Part shown: positions 1 to 9,341 of the stretch, in pieces | Position numbering within the stretch: position 1 is the stretch's first letter | Layout of the letters: the number at the start of each line of letters is the position of its first letter | Assembly (NCBI RefSeq): GCF_003046625.1 | Contig: NZ_QAAD01000009.1 | Span: 1-64,000, forward strand | Source: Mangrovibacterium marinum | GTDB lineage: Bacteria > Bacteroidota > Bacteroidia > Bacteroidales > Prolixibacteraceae | Length of the DNA: 64,000 nucleotides | Direction: 5' to 3' | Translations under genes and position numbers: made by a program | The notes under the pieces: generated by a model | What the model saw: the letters and a program-made list of their open reading frames with translations, nothing else | Told to the model about the DNA's origin: nothing | The model's database searches: none

Positions 1-92
1 AAACAGAAAGTCAATATTTAATCAATAAATTTTTCACCCTAAACTGGCACTTTATCGTTGCGAAAAAATGGTACTTTTTTATTTGCTATTTA

Positions 93-208
93 CATTTGTG
101 CAATTCGTGTAATTTGTGGACGGCCATTCTCTTCTTCTTCTTCTCCTTTTGCCTTTCAACTTTTGACTTCTTCACTCCTTCAATCCATCAATCCTTCAAT
201 CCTTCAAC
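93..208. repeat. short word-periodic repeats (9-bp and 8-bp)
   Basis: Positions 93-119 hold three 9-bp units of the form ATTYGTGNN. Positions 177-208 hold four 8-bp units close to CCTTCAAT in exact register. Both unit types recur elsewhere in the window (9-bp near 8581 and 9993; 8-bp near 11807). No credible gene is seen in 1-227. The function is unknown. Confidence 0.7.
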
Positions 209-227
209 GAACACTCCCGAAAAACAG

Positions 228-257
228 AAAGCCTCCCCGGTTTCCCGAGCAGGCTTT
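228..257 (-). terminator. intrinsic terminator of the glycosylase gene
   Basis: The 7-bp arms AAAGCCT (228-234) and AGGCTTT (251-257) form a GC-containing hairpin 18 bases beyond the stop codon of the gene at 275-796. Read on the minus strand it is followed by an interrupted T-rich tail. Confidence 0.6.
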
Positions 258-274
258 TGTATATTTCTTATGCG

Positions 275-796
275 TCACTGGCTGCGAAACCGCCAGGGCT
301 TGCTTACCCAGGGTTCGCCGGCATAAGCAATCCCAATTCGGGGAGTTGCTTCCAGCTGTCGCGGTGCCGGGCCTTCTTCAAGCCACAAACGTGTCGACTG
401 TTCCAGATCCTCACCGTAGAAACTCTTGTCGAGCTGTAGCTCGCGACCCACTTTGCCGGGGCCATCGAAGCCTTCTAGCCCACGGATGAGGACCGCTGTG
501 CCTTCACCGGCATGGCCTGTTACAAAGTTAAGCATCCAGTACATGCCGTAGATCAGGTAGACATACACGCTACCGCCCGGCTGAAACATTACTTCGGTGC
601 GGGCAGTGCGCCCTTTGCTGGTATGACAGGCTTTATCCTCCATGCCGCAATAAGCCTCTGTTTCGGTAATCCTGTAGCGCTTTATGCAGCCATCATCAAA
701 CTGGCGTACCAGAAACTGACCCGGTAAATCCTGAGCCACGATAAGGGTATCGCGTTGGAAGAAGTCAGCTGTTATTCGTTTCGAAACCATATCCAT
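275..796 (-). CDS. DNA-3-methyladenine glycosylase (AAG/MPG family)
   Basis: Base-excision repair enzyme that removes alkylated purines such as 3-methyladenine from DNA. The 173-residue product carries the family signatures: ITETEAYCGMEDKACH near residues 41-56, SKGRTARTEVMF, the YVYLIYGMYWMLN segment, VLIRGLEG, GPGKVGREL, and the C-terminal RIGIAYAGE..KPWRF that closes family members. It is slightly short for the family but has both ends, so it looks intact. It is monocistronic, with its own terminator at 228-257. The next gene upstream on the same strand lies more than 150 bases away. Substrate range cannot be judged from sequence. Confidence 0.9.
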   Translation of the reverse strand: MDMVSKRITADFFQRDTLIVAQDLPGQFLVRQFDDGCIKRYRITETEAYCGMEDKACHTSKGRTARTEVMFQPGGSVYVYLIYGMYWMLNFVTGHAGEGTAVLIRGLEGFDGPGKVGRELQLDKSFYGEDLEQSTRLWLEEGPAPRQLEATPRIGIAYAGEPWVSKPWRFRSQ

Positions 797-953
797 CTGT
801 TGCTGTATCTGTTGAACTGCAAAGGTAGATAATTGCAGATGATCGTGATTTGTATCATCGATGATTTGGAATATGGCAAATCATTAGGTGGTTATATTAG
901 GTGCTGGCAGGCTTATTATGATGTAATCTCTGCTGTTATGCCCCTTGCAGAAA

Positions 954-1406
954 CTAAAATCGGAGCGTTAATGCGCGGTATAATTTCCCGGGCTTTTTAG
1001 TACTTTGCTTGTTTTTCCATAGTAGACCTGATTGTTTGGACTTTTGGGCAGGTTCTGAGATGGACAGGTGTTGATAGATCTCTCCCCACGATGGAAGTCC
1101 CCCAAGGTTACGGTCGTCAATGTACCAGTCGGCAACAATCTTGCGTCCGGCATTATGGTTATAATCTTCTTCCGGGTAGTTTTTGTTTACGGCGTAAAAC
1201 TCCAGTCCGCGTGCTCGACAGTATTCCACCGCCTCGTCCAGTAATTTTCCATGTCGAACGGTCCAAAGAATCAATCGAAAGCCTTCTTTCCGCAACTGGA
1301 TGAGTGTCTCAATGGCGAAGGGAATGTCTTTGCCAATCTTTGGATATTCGTGCGTGACGATTGTGCCATCAAAATCTACGGCAATTACTTTTTTACTCTT
1401 TATCAT
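954..1406 (-). CDS. HAD-like hydrolase (BT0820-type)
   Basis: Small HAD-superfamily phosphatase of 150 residues. The nucleophile motif DFDGT sits at residues 11-15 (VIAVDFDGTIV), the second motif is LILWTVRHG, and the acid motif is the late DWYIDDRN. It has no large cap domain. The basic C-terminal tail of about 35 residues is not part of the fold and may be lineage-specific. It lies 21 bases after the Wzc-like kinase gene on the same strand, so it is probably the last gene of that polysaccharide-export operon. A role in nucleotide-sugar or phosphosugar metabolism is an inference from context only; the substrate is unknown. Confidence 0.75.
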   Translation of the reverse strand: MIKSKKVIAVDFDGTIVTHEYPKIGKDIPFAIETLIQLRKEGFRLILWTVRHGKLLDEAVEYCRARGLEFYAVNKNYPEEDYNHNAGRKIVADWYIDDRNLGGLPSWGEIYQHLSISEPAQKSKQSGLLWKNKQSTKKPGKLYRALTLRF

Positions 1407-1427
1407 GATTGTAGAGTTGGTATTATT

Positions 1428-3785
1428 CTACTTTTCGCTGAAATAGCCACTTTTATTACTGTAGTATCCGCCATAAGTATATGCATACTGGGAGGACCGT
1501 TTGGGGTTTACGTCGTTAATTACAATGCCGACCTTCTTCATGTTGTGTTTGGATGCTAATGTTTGTAAAAGAGAGAGCAATTTTGCAGGGCTGTAATTTT
1601 GACGCACAACAAACAGGTTGGTGTCTGTAACTTTGTTAGTCACAGCACCGTCAGTAACCAACGACATCGGAGAGTTGTCGATGATGATGATATCGTATCT
1701 CTCTTTGAGTTCGTCGATCAATGAAGAGAAACGTTCGCTGTTGAGTAATTCTACCGGGTTCGGTGGAATTTCTCCGGCAGGAATAAAGTGCAGGTTGTTG
1801 AACTGGCTTTGTTTTATGATGTCTTCCAACTTGTGCGCTCCAATAAGATAGGTGCTCAGGCCGGGAGTTGCTGAAGCTCCAAAATAGTTGTGTAGGGTTG
1901 GTTTGCGCATATCGGCTCCCACAACAATCACCTTTTTTTGGTTCATCGCCAGAATGGCTGCCAAGTTTGATGATACGAATGTTTTTCCTTCCCCAGGTAT
2001 CATTGAATGCACCCCAATAACTTTTTTCTTACTTTCGAAATTGAGATAATCCAGGCTGGTGCGCAGCTCCCGGAATGATTCGGTAAGGATCGATCTTGGG
2101 TATTCATTGACCGGCAAAGCTTCTTTGTAGTTGTTATGTATGATTGAAGCCAGCACAGGAATCGAGCTAATTCGTTCTATTTGCTCCTGATCCTGAATGC
2201 TTGTATTTAGAAAATCTTTAACAAGAATAAAGCAGACAGGCAAGAACAGACCTGCAAAGAGACCGATTAAAAGGTTTATCTTTTTCCGGGGACCAGTTTG
2301 AGTGACTGTAACTTCTCTTGCGGGATCGAGTATGTCAACATCCGGTACGTTAGATGCTTTTGTTATTTGAGCTTCAGCTCTCTTTTGCAGTAAGAAATTG
2401 TAAAGCTCATTATTCAAATCAACCATCCGTTTGATATTGATTAAATCTTGTTCTGTTTTGGGGTATGCACTCAGTTGTTTATTTACCTGTTCAATATCGT
2501 TGTTGATTGACTCGAGTTCTTTTTGAGTGTTGAAAACAAGGTTATTTAGGTTTTCCTCTAAGCTCTTTTTGATATATTCCAGTTCTCTTTCAATGATTTG
2601 AACACTTGGGTTTTTGTCGTGCAGGCTGTAGGAGAGTGCCTCTTTCTTACTGTTAAGCTCGCTAAGCCGGACGATCATGCTGTTTAAGCCTTGATCGGTA
2701 ATCCCGACCACACTCGGAAAAATCATATTTTTCATATCCGAGTCTTTACTAATGTAGGAAAGCAAATTGGAATAATATTCTAATTGCATTCGTGCAACCG
2801 ATCGTTTTGAGTCTAAGTCTGACAGTTTTTCGGCTACCAAAGAGGCTTCTGTTCCCAGATCAAAAACTTTTTTGTTGGATCGGTACTCGGTAAATTGACT
2901 ACTGGTTGATTTGAGGGTGTCAACAATGTTCTTTAGTTGATAATCAATGAATTTAATTGTGTTGTCGGAGATTTGATTTTTTTGTTTTAAACCATATTGT
3001 ATCAGAACATTAGAGAGCTCATTGACATATCTGAGTTGTTGTAGCGAATTGTCTCCTGTAAATTCAATTTTTATCAGATCTGCATTTTGGTTAACTCTGC
3101 TAACTACTAGTTTATCAATGTTCTTTAATGTTTGTTTGTCGAAATCGTTGAATACAAAGTAGAAATCTCCCTCTTCGGGAGGAGCAGTTTTTTGGATTGT
3201 GAAGCTGAAGTATTGATTTTCAAATGGTTCGTTAAATTTCGCTTTTGCCTCAAAATCCACCTCTGTTTCTATCCCTAAGATTTTGGTGCTTGCATCAACT
3301 GTGATCCGGTATTGTTCGTTGTCGATAGGATCGATATAAACCGGGACATCCTTCAGGTTAAATGCTGTTTTATCGAAGGCTACGCGATAAGGTTCGCGGC
3401 CATACACATTGAAATCGCCTATGGGCATTGCTTTGTACCAGGATATATCGCTTGCCAAGTTTTCTAATGCCTGGTGGTTGAGGCTGAAAGATCGAAGAAT
3501 TTCAATTTGATTGTCAATGCTTACGTCGCCTTTTAAAGGGTTGTCACTAAATACATTGGCGATGTTGAGTCCGTCTGATTTGTTGTCCTTTACAATTAAT
3601 GTACTGTTTACCTGAAAGCTCGGTGGGGCGAAATGGTTGAATGTGAAAGCCAGGGCTACTCCAATGAAAGCTGTTGCGGTGATCCATTTCCAATGAGCCA
3701 GTATTTTAAATAGCAATTCGACCAAATCAATCTGGTCTTCGTCATGTGCGGATGCTCCGGGTGTTAAAATTTCCTTGTTGTTCAT
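1428..3785 (-). CDS. Wzc-like polysaccharide co-polymerase / tyrosine autokinase
   Basis: Inner-membrane regulator of exopolysaccharide chain length and export, 785 residues. It starts with a short cytoplasmic stretch and a transmembrane helix (about residues 30-50), followed by a Wzz domain, a long periplasmic coiled-coil/GNVR region ending in a proline-rich second membrane segment (about 505-525), and a C-terminal BY-kinase domain. The kinase shows Walker A (MIPGEGKTF, about residue 595), Walker A' (VIVVGADMRKP) and Walker B (IIIIDNSP, about residue 698). The C-terminus carries a tyrosine cluster (QYAYTYGGYYSNKSGYF), the usual autophosphorylation tail. It follows the Wza-like gene by 36 bases; the two normally act as one trans-envelope export unit. 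Confidence 0.92.
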   Translation of the reverse strand: MNNKEILTPGASAHDEDQIDLVELLFKILAHWKWITATAFIGVALAFTFNHFAPPSFQVNSTLIVKDNKSDGLNIANVFSDNPLKGDVSIDNQIEILRSFSLNHQALENLASDISWYKAMPIGDFNVYGREPYRVAFDKTAFNLKDVPVYIDPIDNEQYRITVDASTKILGIETEVDFEAKAKFNEPFENQYFSFTIQKTAPPEEGDFYFVFNDFDKQTLKNIDKLVVSRVNQNADLIKIEFTGDNSLQQLRYVNELSNVLIQYGLKQKNQISDNTIKFIDYQLKNIVDTLKSTSSQFTEYRSNKKVFDLGTEASLVAEKLSDLDSKRSVARMQLEYYSNLLSYISKDSDMKNMIFPSVVGITDQGLNSMIVRLSELNSKKEALSYSLHDKNPSVQIIERELEYIKKSLEENLNNLVFNTQKELESINNDIEQVNKQLSAYPKTEQDLINIKRMVDLNNELYNFLLQKRAEAQITKASNVPDVDILDPAREVTVTQTGPRKKINLLIGLFAGLFLPVCFILVKDFLNTSIQDQEQIERISSIPVLASIIHNNYKEALPVNEYPRSILTESFRELRTSLDYLNFESKKKVIGVHSMIPGEGKTFVSSNLAAILAMNQKKVIVVGADMRKPTLHNYFGASATPGLSTYLIGAHKLEDIIKQSQFNNLHFIPAGEIPPNPVELLNSERFSSLIDELKERYDIIIIDNSPMSLVTDGAVTNKVTDTNLFVVRQNYSPAKLLSLLQTLASKHNMKKVGIVINDVNPKRSSQYAYTYGGYYSNKSGYFSEK

Positions 3786-3821
3786 AGCTTTTCTAATTAC
3801 GTACAGCAGAATGGAATGTGT

Positions 3822-4616
3822 TTATTCGCTCATGAATTTGAGCACAACTATTAATGTTGAGATCGATGAAAGAATTAACGAATACAGAGACGCATTAAGT
3901 CGCGTATTTTTGTATTTGTCGGGCCACACATAAACAATGTCATTGGGCTGTAAATAATAGGCCGTTGAGTTGAGAAATGCCTTGTCTGTCAGATCGATTT
4001 CGATGTTAGTGGTTCCCGATAAGCTTTCACGTATCACGACCACTTTTTTCAATCGGCTGTAATCAGTTGTTCCACCGGCCTGACTGATTGCTTCTAGTAG
4101 CGTGCAAGTGTTGTTGTAATTGTATATTACACCGGGCTTTGAAACTTCACCCATAACGACGATTTTGAAGTTCAACAGTTTCACCGTAACAGTTGCTTCT
4201 TTGAAGTACTCGTTTACTTTTTGTTCGACCGTTTTCTTTACTTGGGCGAGTGTTTTGTTGCTTGCACCAACAGCCCCAATGATCGGAAGTTCGATGTTTC
4301 CATTCTGATCAATCAAATAGCCGTTGAGGTATTGTGAGCTTACCGAACCAAACTGTTGTGCCATCCCTCCCGAGTAGCCTGATCCCATGGCCGGGTTGAA
4401 CAATTGATTGACCTCGGGATTGATTGACGAGACCTGGATAAATAGGTTGTCTCCGGGTTTAAGCTGGTAGCTGTCAGTTGAAAACGGTTTTGCTTGAATC
4501 GTTTCTCCTTCAGGTAGGTTTTGTAGGTAAATCAGTTCTTTATTTGATTTACATGAACTGAAAAATAACAATGCCAGCATACCGTAGAGAGCTGTCCTGA
4601 TCAAATTTTTGGTCAT
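3822..4616 (-). CDS. Wza-like polysaccharide export outer-membrane lipoprotein
   Basis: Outer-membrane polysaccharide export protein of 264 residues. A lipoprotein signal ends at FFSSC (Cys22). A polysaccharide-export (Poly_export) domain follows, with LKPGDNLFIQVSS and the NGNIELPIIGAVGASNKTLAQV segment, then an SLBB-type repeat (VVMGEVSKPGVIYNYNNTCTLLEAISQAGG), and a hydrophobic C-terminal helix (SLYSLILSSISTLIVVL) as in Wza-type channels. It is the first gene of the Wza-Wzc-HAD group and is separated from the upstream sugar transferase by a 554-base hairpin-rich gap. Confidence 0.9.
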   Translation of the reverse strand: MTKNLIRTALYGMLALLFFSSCKSNKELIYLQNLPEGETIQAKPFSTDSYQLKPGDNLFIQVSSINPEVNQLFNPAMGSGYSGGMAQQFGSVSSQYLNGYLIDQNGNIELPIIGAVGASNKTLAQVKKTVEQKVNEYFKEATVTVKLLNFKIVVMGEVSKPGVIYNYNNTCTLLEAISQAGGTTDYSRLKKVVVIRESLSGTTNIEIDLTDKAFLNSTAYYLQPNDIVYVWPDKYKNTRLNASLYSLILSSISTLIVVLKFMSE

Positions 4617-5170
4617 AGTCTATCAAGAAATAATTTTGTTATTTGTTGTATATCAGCCTCCTGTTTGGCTGCTAAGTCTGCTTGTTATTCAAAAATCGCT
4701 TTGGCGACCGAAAATAGTAAAGTTTCCGTGTACATCGAAACCATACGCTAAATTCAAGTCTTTTTTAACGGTTTGTTGTTCATCGCATTGCTACTGGTTA
4801 ATACTGATGGCAATTGAGGCGCCAGGCCCCCTGTAAATCCCCGGAAAGAGCAGGGCTGCTTCACAAAATGTAGAATATCGAATAATCAATAAGAAATGTC
4901 GAAGGATGAAAACGGACGAAGTCGTGAGTAATGAGTTTTCAGTCCCTAAGTTCCAAGTTTTCTACTTCCACTCGTTTCCGAACGAGTGGTTTACGGTTAG
5001 GCGTTTTTAACGCTTTATCTAATCGTCAAAAACCGCTGGTCCCGATACAATCGGGAAGAACGACTTACCCCTCGTCTCCGCTTCACTCAGACGAGGGGTA
5101 GCGGAGCAAAGGATTACTGTGAAACCTGCAACGGCCAATTAATAATTAATCAATCATTAGTCATCAATTG
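4617..5170 (-). other. noncoding gap with a cluster of hairpins
   Basis: No gene is seen. At least four inverted repeats lie in about 130 bases: CCACTCGTT/AACGAGTGG (about 4968-4989), AGGCGTT/AACGCTT (about 4999-5015), TCCCGAT/ATCGGGA (about 5040-5056) and a 12-bp stem TACCCCTCGTCT/AGACGAGGGGTA (about 5066-5100). The last overlaps a competing CTCCGCT/AGCGGAG pairing. If the sugar transferase and the Wza gene are co-transcribed, this is a structured inter-cistronic RNA. Weak repeat text (AGTTCCAAGTTTTC) is also present. Confidence 0.55.
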
Positions 5171-6574
5171 TCACATCCCCGTTCCCTTCAGCATCACGGT
5201 AAAGGTCTTCAAAATCAGCAGCAGATCCAGCTTCAGCGACCAGTTGTCGATGTATTCCATATCCTGTTTCACCCAGCCGTCGAAGTCCGTATTGTTGCGG
5301 CCGCTCACCTGCCAGATGCAGGTAATCCCCGGCTTCATACTTAGCCGCCGGTTTTGCGATTTTTGATATTGGTTCACCTCGGCAGGCAGCGGTGGGCGTG
5401 GGCCAACCACCGACATATCACCATTCAGCACATTCAAAAACTGCGGAAACTCATCCAGCGAATACTTCCGCAGGAAACGGCCTACACGCGTAATGCGGGG
5501 GTCGCAGCGCATCTTGAACACCGGGCCGTCCTGTTCGTTCTGTTCCATCAGGCTCGCTTTCAGGGCTTCGGCATTCACCACCATGGTGCGAAACTTCAGA
5601 CAGGCAAAGCGCCGCCCGAACAAACCCACGCGTTGCTGGTTGAAAAAGATCGGGCCGCCGTCGTCCAGCTTAATCGCAATAGCAATGGCCAGCAATACCG
5701 GCGAGGCCATGATCAGTGCCCCCAGGGCCACCACCATGTCCAGCCCCCGCTTCACTTTCAGGGCCAGGTAGTTGTTCGGAATATTGCGGAAGACAAACAG
5801 CGGGTTATCATTAAATATCGTGTAGCCCGCCTTCAGTCCGTAGCGCTCCAGTACAATCGGGCGCAGGCGAAACACAATGCCCCGTTCGGCACAGGTCGCC
5901 ATCAGCGGGTTAATCTCTTCGTAGTTAATCTTACCCCGGGCATACACCAGTTCATCCACCACCAGCTCGTTCATCAGTTGGGGCAGCGGTGTTTGGCTGT
6001 CGTAAACGTCCAGCTGATCCTGGTAACGCCCGCGCACTTCACGGCTGTCGGTTACCAGCGCCTGGATGCGGTAGCCCCAGTCTTTAGTTTGCATCAGCTC
6101 TTCCACAAAGTCGGCCGAGCTGTTGTCGGCCACCACCAGCAGCTGCCGCGTGTTGTAACCCCGGCGACGCATTAGCTGCATAAAACGGTAGAAGAAAGCT
6201 TTAAAGCTGTATAGCAACACCAGGTTGATGGTGGCAAACAGCGTCAGACTGCCCAGGTCAATCCAGCGGGTATCCAGGTAATAGTGGGCCGTGAAAATCA
6301 GCCCCGAGCTAATGGCCGTCACCTTCAGGTAGCGGAAGAAAATCTCGTGGTAGCGGTCTTCGCGGCTCATCTGGTGCAACCCGCTGTATTCAATGGCGAT
6401 CCAGGCTGATAAACTTACCAGCAACAGGTAAAAGTTAAACTCTTTGCTGGCGAACAGCGCCTGGTAATGGGGATAGTGGTACAAGCCACTGGCTGCCGAA
6501 AAAGCAGCGACCGACAACATGGTCTGCATAACCTGGTTGATGCGGGCCAATACTTGTTCACGTTCTCTAAGCAT
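5171..6574 (-). CDS. undecaprenyl-phosphate sugar phosphotransferase (WcaJ/WbaP-like)
   Basis: Initiating glycosyltransferase of exopolysaccharide synthesis; it transfers a sugar-1-phosphate from UDP-sugar to undecaprenyl phosphate at the inner membrane. The N-terminal half has four to five membrane helices and a CoA-binding-like domain. The C-terminal bacterial sugar transferase domain starts at KRGLDMVVALGALIM and shows KFRTM, the DEFPQFLNVLNGDMSVVGPRPP block and GITCIWQVSGRN. The ATG at 6574 (467 residues) is preferred to a TTG at 6607. It lies downstream of the UpxY gene on the same strand, as expected for an antiterminator-controlled polysaccharide operon. Sugar specificity (glucose or galactose) cannot be told. 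Confidence 0.9.
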   Translation of the reverse strand: MLREREQVLARINQVMQTMLSVAAFSAASGLYHYPHYQALFASKEFNFYLLLVSLSAWIAIEYSGLHQMSREDRYHEIFFRYLKVTAISSGLIFTAHYYLDTRWIDLGSLTLFATINLVLLYSFKAFFYRFMQLMRRRGYNTRQLLVVADNSSADFVEELMQTKDWGYRIQALVTDSREVRGRYQDQLDVYDSQTPLPQLMNELVVDELVYARGKINYEEINPLMATCAERGIVFRLRPIVLERYGLKAGYTIFNDNPLFVFRNIPNNYLALKVKRGLDMVVALGALIMASPVLLAIAIAIKLDDGGPIFFNQQRVGLFGRRFACLKFRTMVVNAEALKASLMEQNEQDGPVFKMRCDPRITRVGRFLRKYSLDEFPQFLNVLNGDMSVVGPRPPLPAEVNQYQKSQNRRLSMKPGITCIWQVSGRNNTDFDGWVKQDMEYIDNWSLKLDLLLILKTFTVMLKGTGM

Positions 6575-6944
6575 GGTTTCGTCTTCTGTTTCGTCCTTGA
6601 CAAACAAGGTGTTAGTTTACTGATCCGAATGAGTGGGGTGGGTGTGTTAATTGGTTGTTTCGGAAAGCTTCAGCAAGGTACAGCTTAATTGCCGACCTGC
6701 AAGCCAGATATTCAACTTATTTGTTTAGCATTTGGGTCTGTTGATCTTCTGCTTTTTTATTTCATATATTTCGCTGTAGCAAGTCGATACCTTAGCTCCA
6801 CTTCCTAGAGTGGAATTTCGGTCCAAAATAGAACTCGAAATAGATAAAAAGTTACAACACTGCTGCTTTGTCATTCAACACTCGCTTGTTCCGAGTCTGA
6901 TTTATTCGCACTCCGTAATTGCGGCGTTGATCTTCAGCAATGAA
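6575..6944 (-). other. noncoding gap between UpxY and sugar transferase genes
   Basis: No gene is seen. A short hairpin with arms TCCACT/AGTGGA occurs at 6797-6814. The 370-base distance suggests a leader on which the NusG-like protein could act, but no recognised recruitment sequence is visible. Confidence 0.4.
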
Positions 6945-7466
6945 TTACTTTCCAAATCTTTCTATTTCGACTGCCTCTATCAGTTCTACTTGATTGCTTC
7001 CCAAGTCGGCATGGATGATACAGCCCAGTTGATCAATACGAATTAATAGTCTTTTGCGGCCTCGTAGTTCTGATATCTCCCCGATGAAATTAGCGAAAGC
7101 GCCTGTGCGGATTTTTACTAATTGTCCTTTCTTAATGCGTTCATTGGTAACCTCCAGTCCAGGGATATCGTTTTTTAGAAACAATTTTAGATCGTTGATT
7201 TGGTGTTCCGGTATTATTGCAGGTCGATTATCAAAACGAACAAAATTAATAATGCCGGGAACGCTTATTGTTTCGTAATAGCGTCGGATGTCGATGCGCA
7301 CAAATAAATAGCCTCGGATAAGTGGTTCTTCGACCGTCTTTTTGCGGTCGCTCCACTGGCGGACGACTTTACGCAGGGGGAGGTACGCTTCAATATCGCG
7401 GCGCTGAAGCATCTCGAATACCTTGCGCTCGTGTTTTGCCTTTACATATACCGCGTACCATTTCAT
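6945..7466 (-). CDS. UpxY-type NusG-like transcription antiterminator
   Basis: Specialised NusG paralogue that lets RNA polymerase read through a polysaccharide operon. From the ATG at 7466 the protein has 173 residues: an NGN domain beginning WYAVYVKAKHERKVFEML, then LPLRKVVRQWSDRKK and EPLIRGYLFVRI, and a C-terminal KOW domain (IKKGQLVKIRTGAFANFIGEI). This start is chosen because AGGGAG lies about seven bases upstream; a longer frame reaches 7514. It is the first gene of the polysaccharide locus, the position UpxY proteins occupy in Bacteroides capsule operons. The locus here is unusually small: no flippase, polymerase or further glycosyltransferase is in the window. Confidence 0.88.
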   Translation of the reverse strand: MKWYAVYVKAKHERKVFEMLQRRDIEAYLPLRKVVRQWSDRKKTVEEPLIRGYLFVRIDIRRYYETISVPGIINFVRFDNRPAIIPEHQINDLKLFLKNDIPGLEVTNERIKKGQLVKIRTGAFANFIGEISELRGRKRLLIRIDQLGCIIHADLGSNQVELIEAVEIERFGK

Positions 7467-7775
7467 AACATTGCTCCCTATTCGTGTATTTTGTTTGGTT
7501 CTTTCAATTTTCAAGCTTTCCGGACAGCCTGCCGATGATGAAGCTCTCTTTTGTCGGCAAATGATTGATAATCAACTCTTCGGTCATGCTTGTTTTTGTT
7601 GCGAACAGGGGTGCGTGTTCCCGACAAGACAAGGCTACGCCAACACAGTCACAATTCGTTGTTTCCTGAAAAGGGATTTTTATTGTTTAAGCCCTGCTAG
7701 CGTTAAAACGATTGAACCGCAATGATGCGACAAAAATAAGGCATTAACACTTATTTAGGCTTACCACAAGGTTAA

Positions 7776-7925
7776 GCAAAATATGAGTGGTACGAATTTT
7801 GGGACGAACACCCACTTTCGCTATACGAACGGATTTTCGCCATCCCGCATTATCAGCCCGAATTGCTGCCTGGAAGGCCGGGGACTGTCGTTGGGTTTTG
7901 GATTTATGATGGCTGGAAAAAATAA
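7776..7925 (+). pseudogene. possible coding remnant without a start
   Basis: An open frame of 49 codons between an in-frame stop at 7773 and a stop at 7923 reads like real protein (EWYEFWDEHPLSLYERIF, then PHYQPELLPGRP and VGFWIYDGWKK) but has no start codon. I do not recognise the family. It stands in otherwise repetitive DNA and is best read as the tail of a decayed gene. Chance is possible. Confidence 0.3.
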
Positions 7926-8197
7926 TTAAGATCAATTGGTCTTTAGTTTCATCTTTCTATCCGATTGGCCACATAAGCTGCTTAAAGTCTTAAGTTGATG
8001 GTCGGTTTCAAAAGGCCGCAGAGGTGCTTTTTGCACAGAAAATACAACATAAAATGTGAGACTCGATCTGCGTCTGATCCCGGCCTCCCGCCCCCTTTTA
8101 AACGACCTATATTAAATGTGTGTTAAGAATGAGACGTTTCGTTTTGCCCATAGCAGGTGGGTTGCGTCTAGTCGGTAGTCGGTACTCGGGAGATATG

Positions 8198-8940
8198 GAC
8201 CTGGGACTGAACCCTGGGACTGCGACTGCAGTTCGTGGGCAACCGTTCGTTTGATCTCTCCGCGTCTTCTCCCGAAGCGAGTTCGGGACAGGTTTGCGGT
8301 TAAAAAGTTCTAGGTTCCAAGTTTCACCAAACTTCATCGAAGCGTTAAGCCCCTTTAGGGGTTTGGGGTAGAGTTGTTTCGCGGTTCCTCATTCGATATT
8401 GAATATTGGTTATTGGAAATTCGAAATTAGCAGCCTTTGTGCATTTCCCAACATCGCGGGGATGGGAGGGAAAGCCTCCTTCTAACTCCCCAAAGGGGGA
8501 GGACTGAACACTGTGACTGCGACTGCGACTATAATTTGTGGTCAATCTGACAATTCGTGTCATTTTGGGGCAGCCTTTTAATTCGTGTCATTCGAGTAAT
8601 TCGTGGAACATCGTTCTCCGCGTCTTCAGCGGTTAAGCTTCCCGGTCGTTTTGTGGAGAATGGAGACACTGATTTTTATAAGAATGGCGACGCTGATTTT
8701 TATGATGTTTATGATGGGTTATGATTTCAACCTGTCAGCGTCCGCAGTACCTGACAGCGTTAATCCAGTTTTCCCGACGCGGTTACAAACCGCATCACCC
8801 GTTTCCCCCGTCTTATTCCCCCGGAGGGGGAAACACTGAACACTGTGACTGAACACTGCGACTGAATTTCGTGGCCAATCTTCCTCTGCGTTCTCCGCGT
8901 CTTCTCCCGAAGCCAGTTCGGGACAGGTTTGCGGTTTCAT
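8198..8940. repeat. composite intergenic repeats, copies 1-3
   Basis: Three diverged copies (about 8198-8305, 8502-8637, 8836-8940) of one modular text: GACTGAACACTGTGACTGCG with 6-bp GACTGC repeats, then 9-bp ATTCGTGTN units, then CTCCGCGTCTTC, and in copies 1 and 3 CCCGAAG.GAGTTCGGGACAG ending in GCGGTT. A fourth copy lies at 9939-10066. A separate text with TTCGATATTGAA and ATTGGTTATTGGAAATTC is shared between 8380-8424 and 9851-9901. The interval 7467-8966 holds no credible intact gene. Confidence 0.75.
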
Positions 8941-8966
8941 CGCATTTTCCTAACATTGCAAGGGGA

Positions 8967-9341
8967 TCAGGAATTGAGGTCTTTCTTTATTTTTTCCAGT
9001 ACTGATAGTAATGGTGGAATATCTTCACGCAGCGTGTTGAAAATTTGCTCAGCATCGACATCGAAATAATGATGCACAATAATATCACGCATTCCCATCG
9101 CCTGTTTCCATTGTATTTGGGGATATTGGGATAACAACTCTTTGTGGGTTACTTTGTCGAGGTTTTTAATGCTTTCGCCGACTGCTACCAGTTTCATGCA
9201 GATACTGTCCAAGAGTATCATTCCTGTTTCTGAAGCGGTAAATTCATCGGCTGATTTTAGGTGTCTGGTTCTCTGTAAAACTGTTTCCAGGTTTTCATCG
9301 ATTAATGAGATGATATCGAATGCCAGGATCCGGTCAAACAT
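8967..9341 (-). CDS. hepT: HepT-like toxin (DUF86, RNase-type)
   Basis: Toxin half of a HepT/MntA type VII toxin-antitoxin pair, 124 residues, mostly helical. It contains the diagnostic RX4HXY motif as R85-DIIV-H90-H-Y92. In characterised pairs this motif is the RNase active site, and its tyrosine is the residue that the partner nucleotidyltransferase modifies with AMP. The gene starts inside the end of the MntA gene (8-base overlap, 9334-9341), so the two are translationally coupled. The pair is flanked on both sides by copies of the composite repeat. HEPN nuclease activity is inferred from the motif. Confidence 0.85.
   Translation of the reverse strand: MFDRILAFDIISLIDENLETVLQRTRHLKSADEFTASETGMILLDSICMKLVAVGESIKNLDKVTHKELLSQYPQIQWKQAMGMRDIIVHHYFDVDAEQIFNTLREDIPPLLSVLEKIKKDLNS

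Noticed and set aside
46-62. Sequence resembling a sigma-54 promoter (TGGCAC...TTGC)
   Set aside because: The GG and GC doublets are 12 bases apart rather than the required 10, and no plus-strand gene follows.
5354-6175. 273-codon open frame on the plus strand
   Set aside because: Antisense shadow of the sugar transferase; its composition (His, Gln and Arg runs) is not protein-like.
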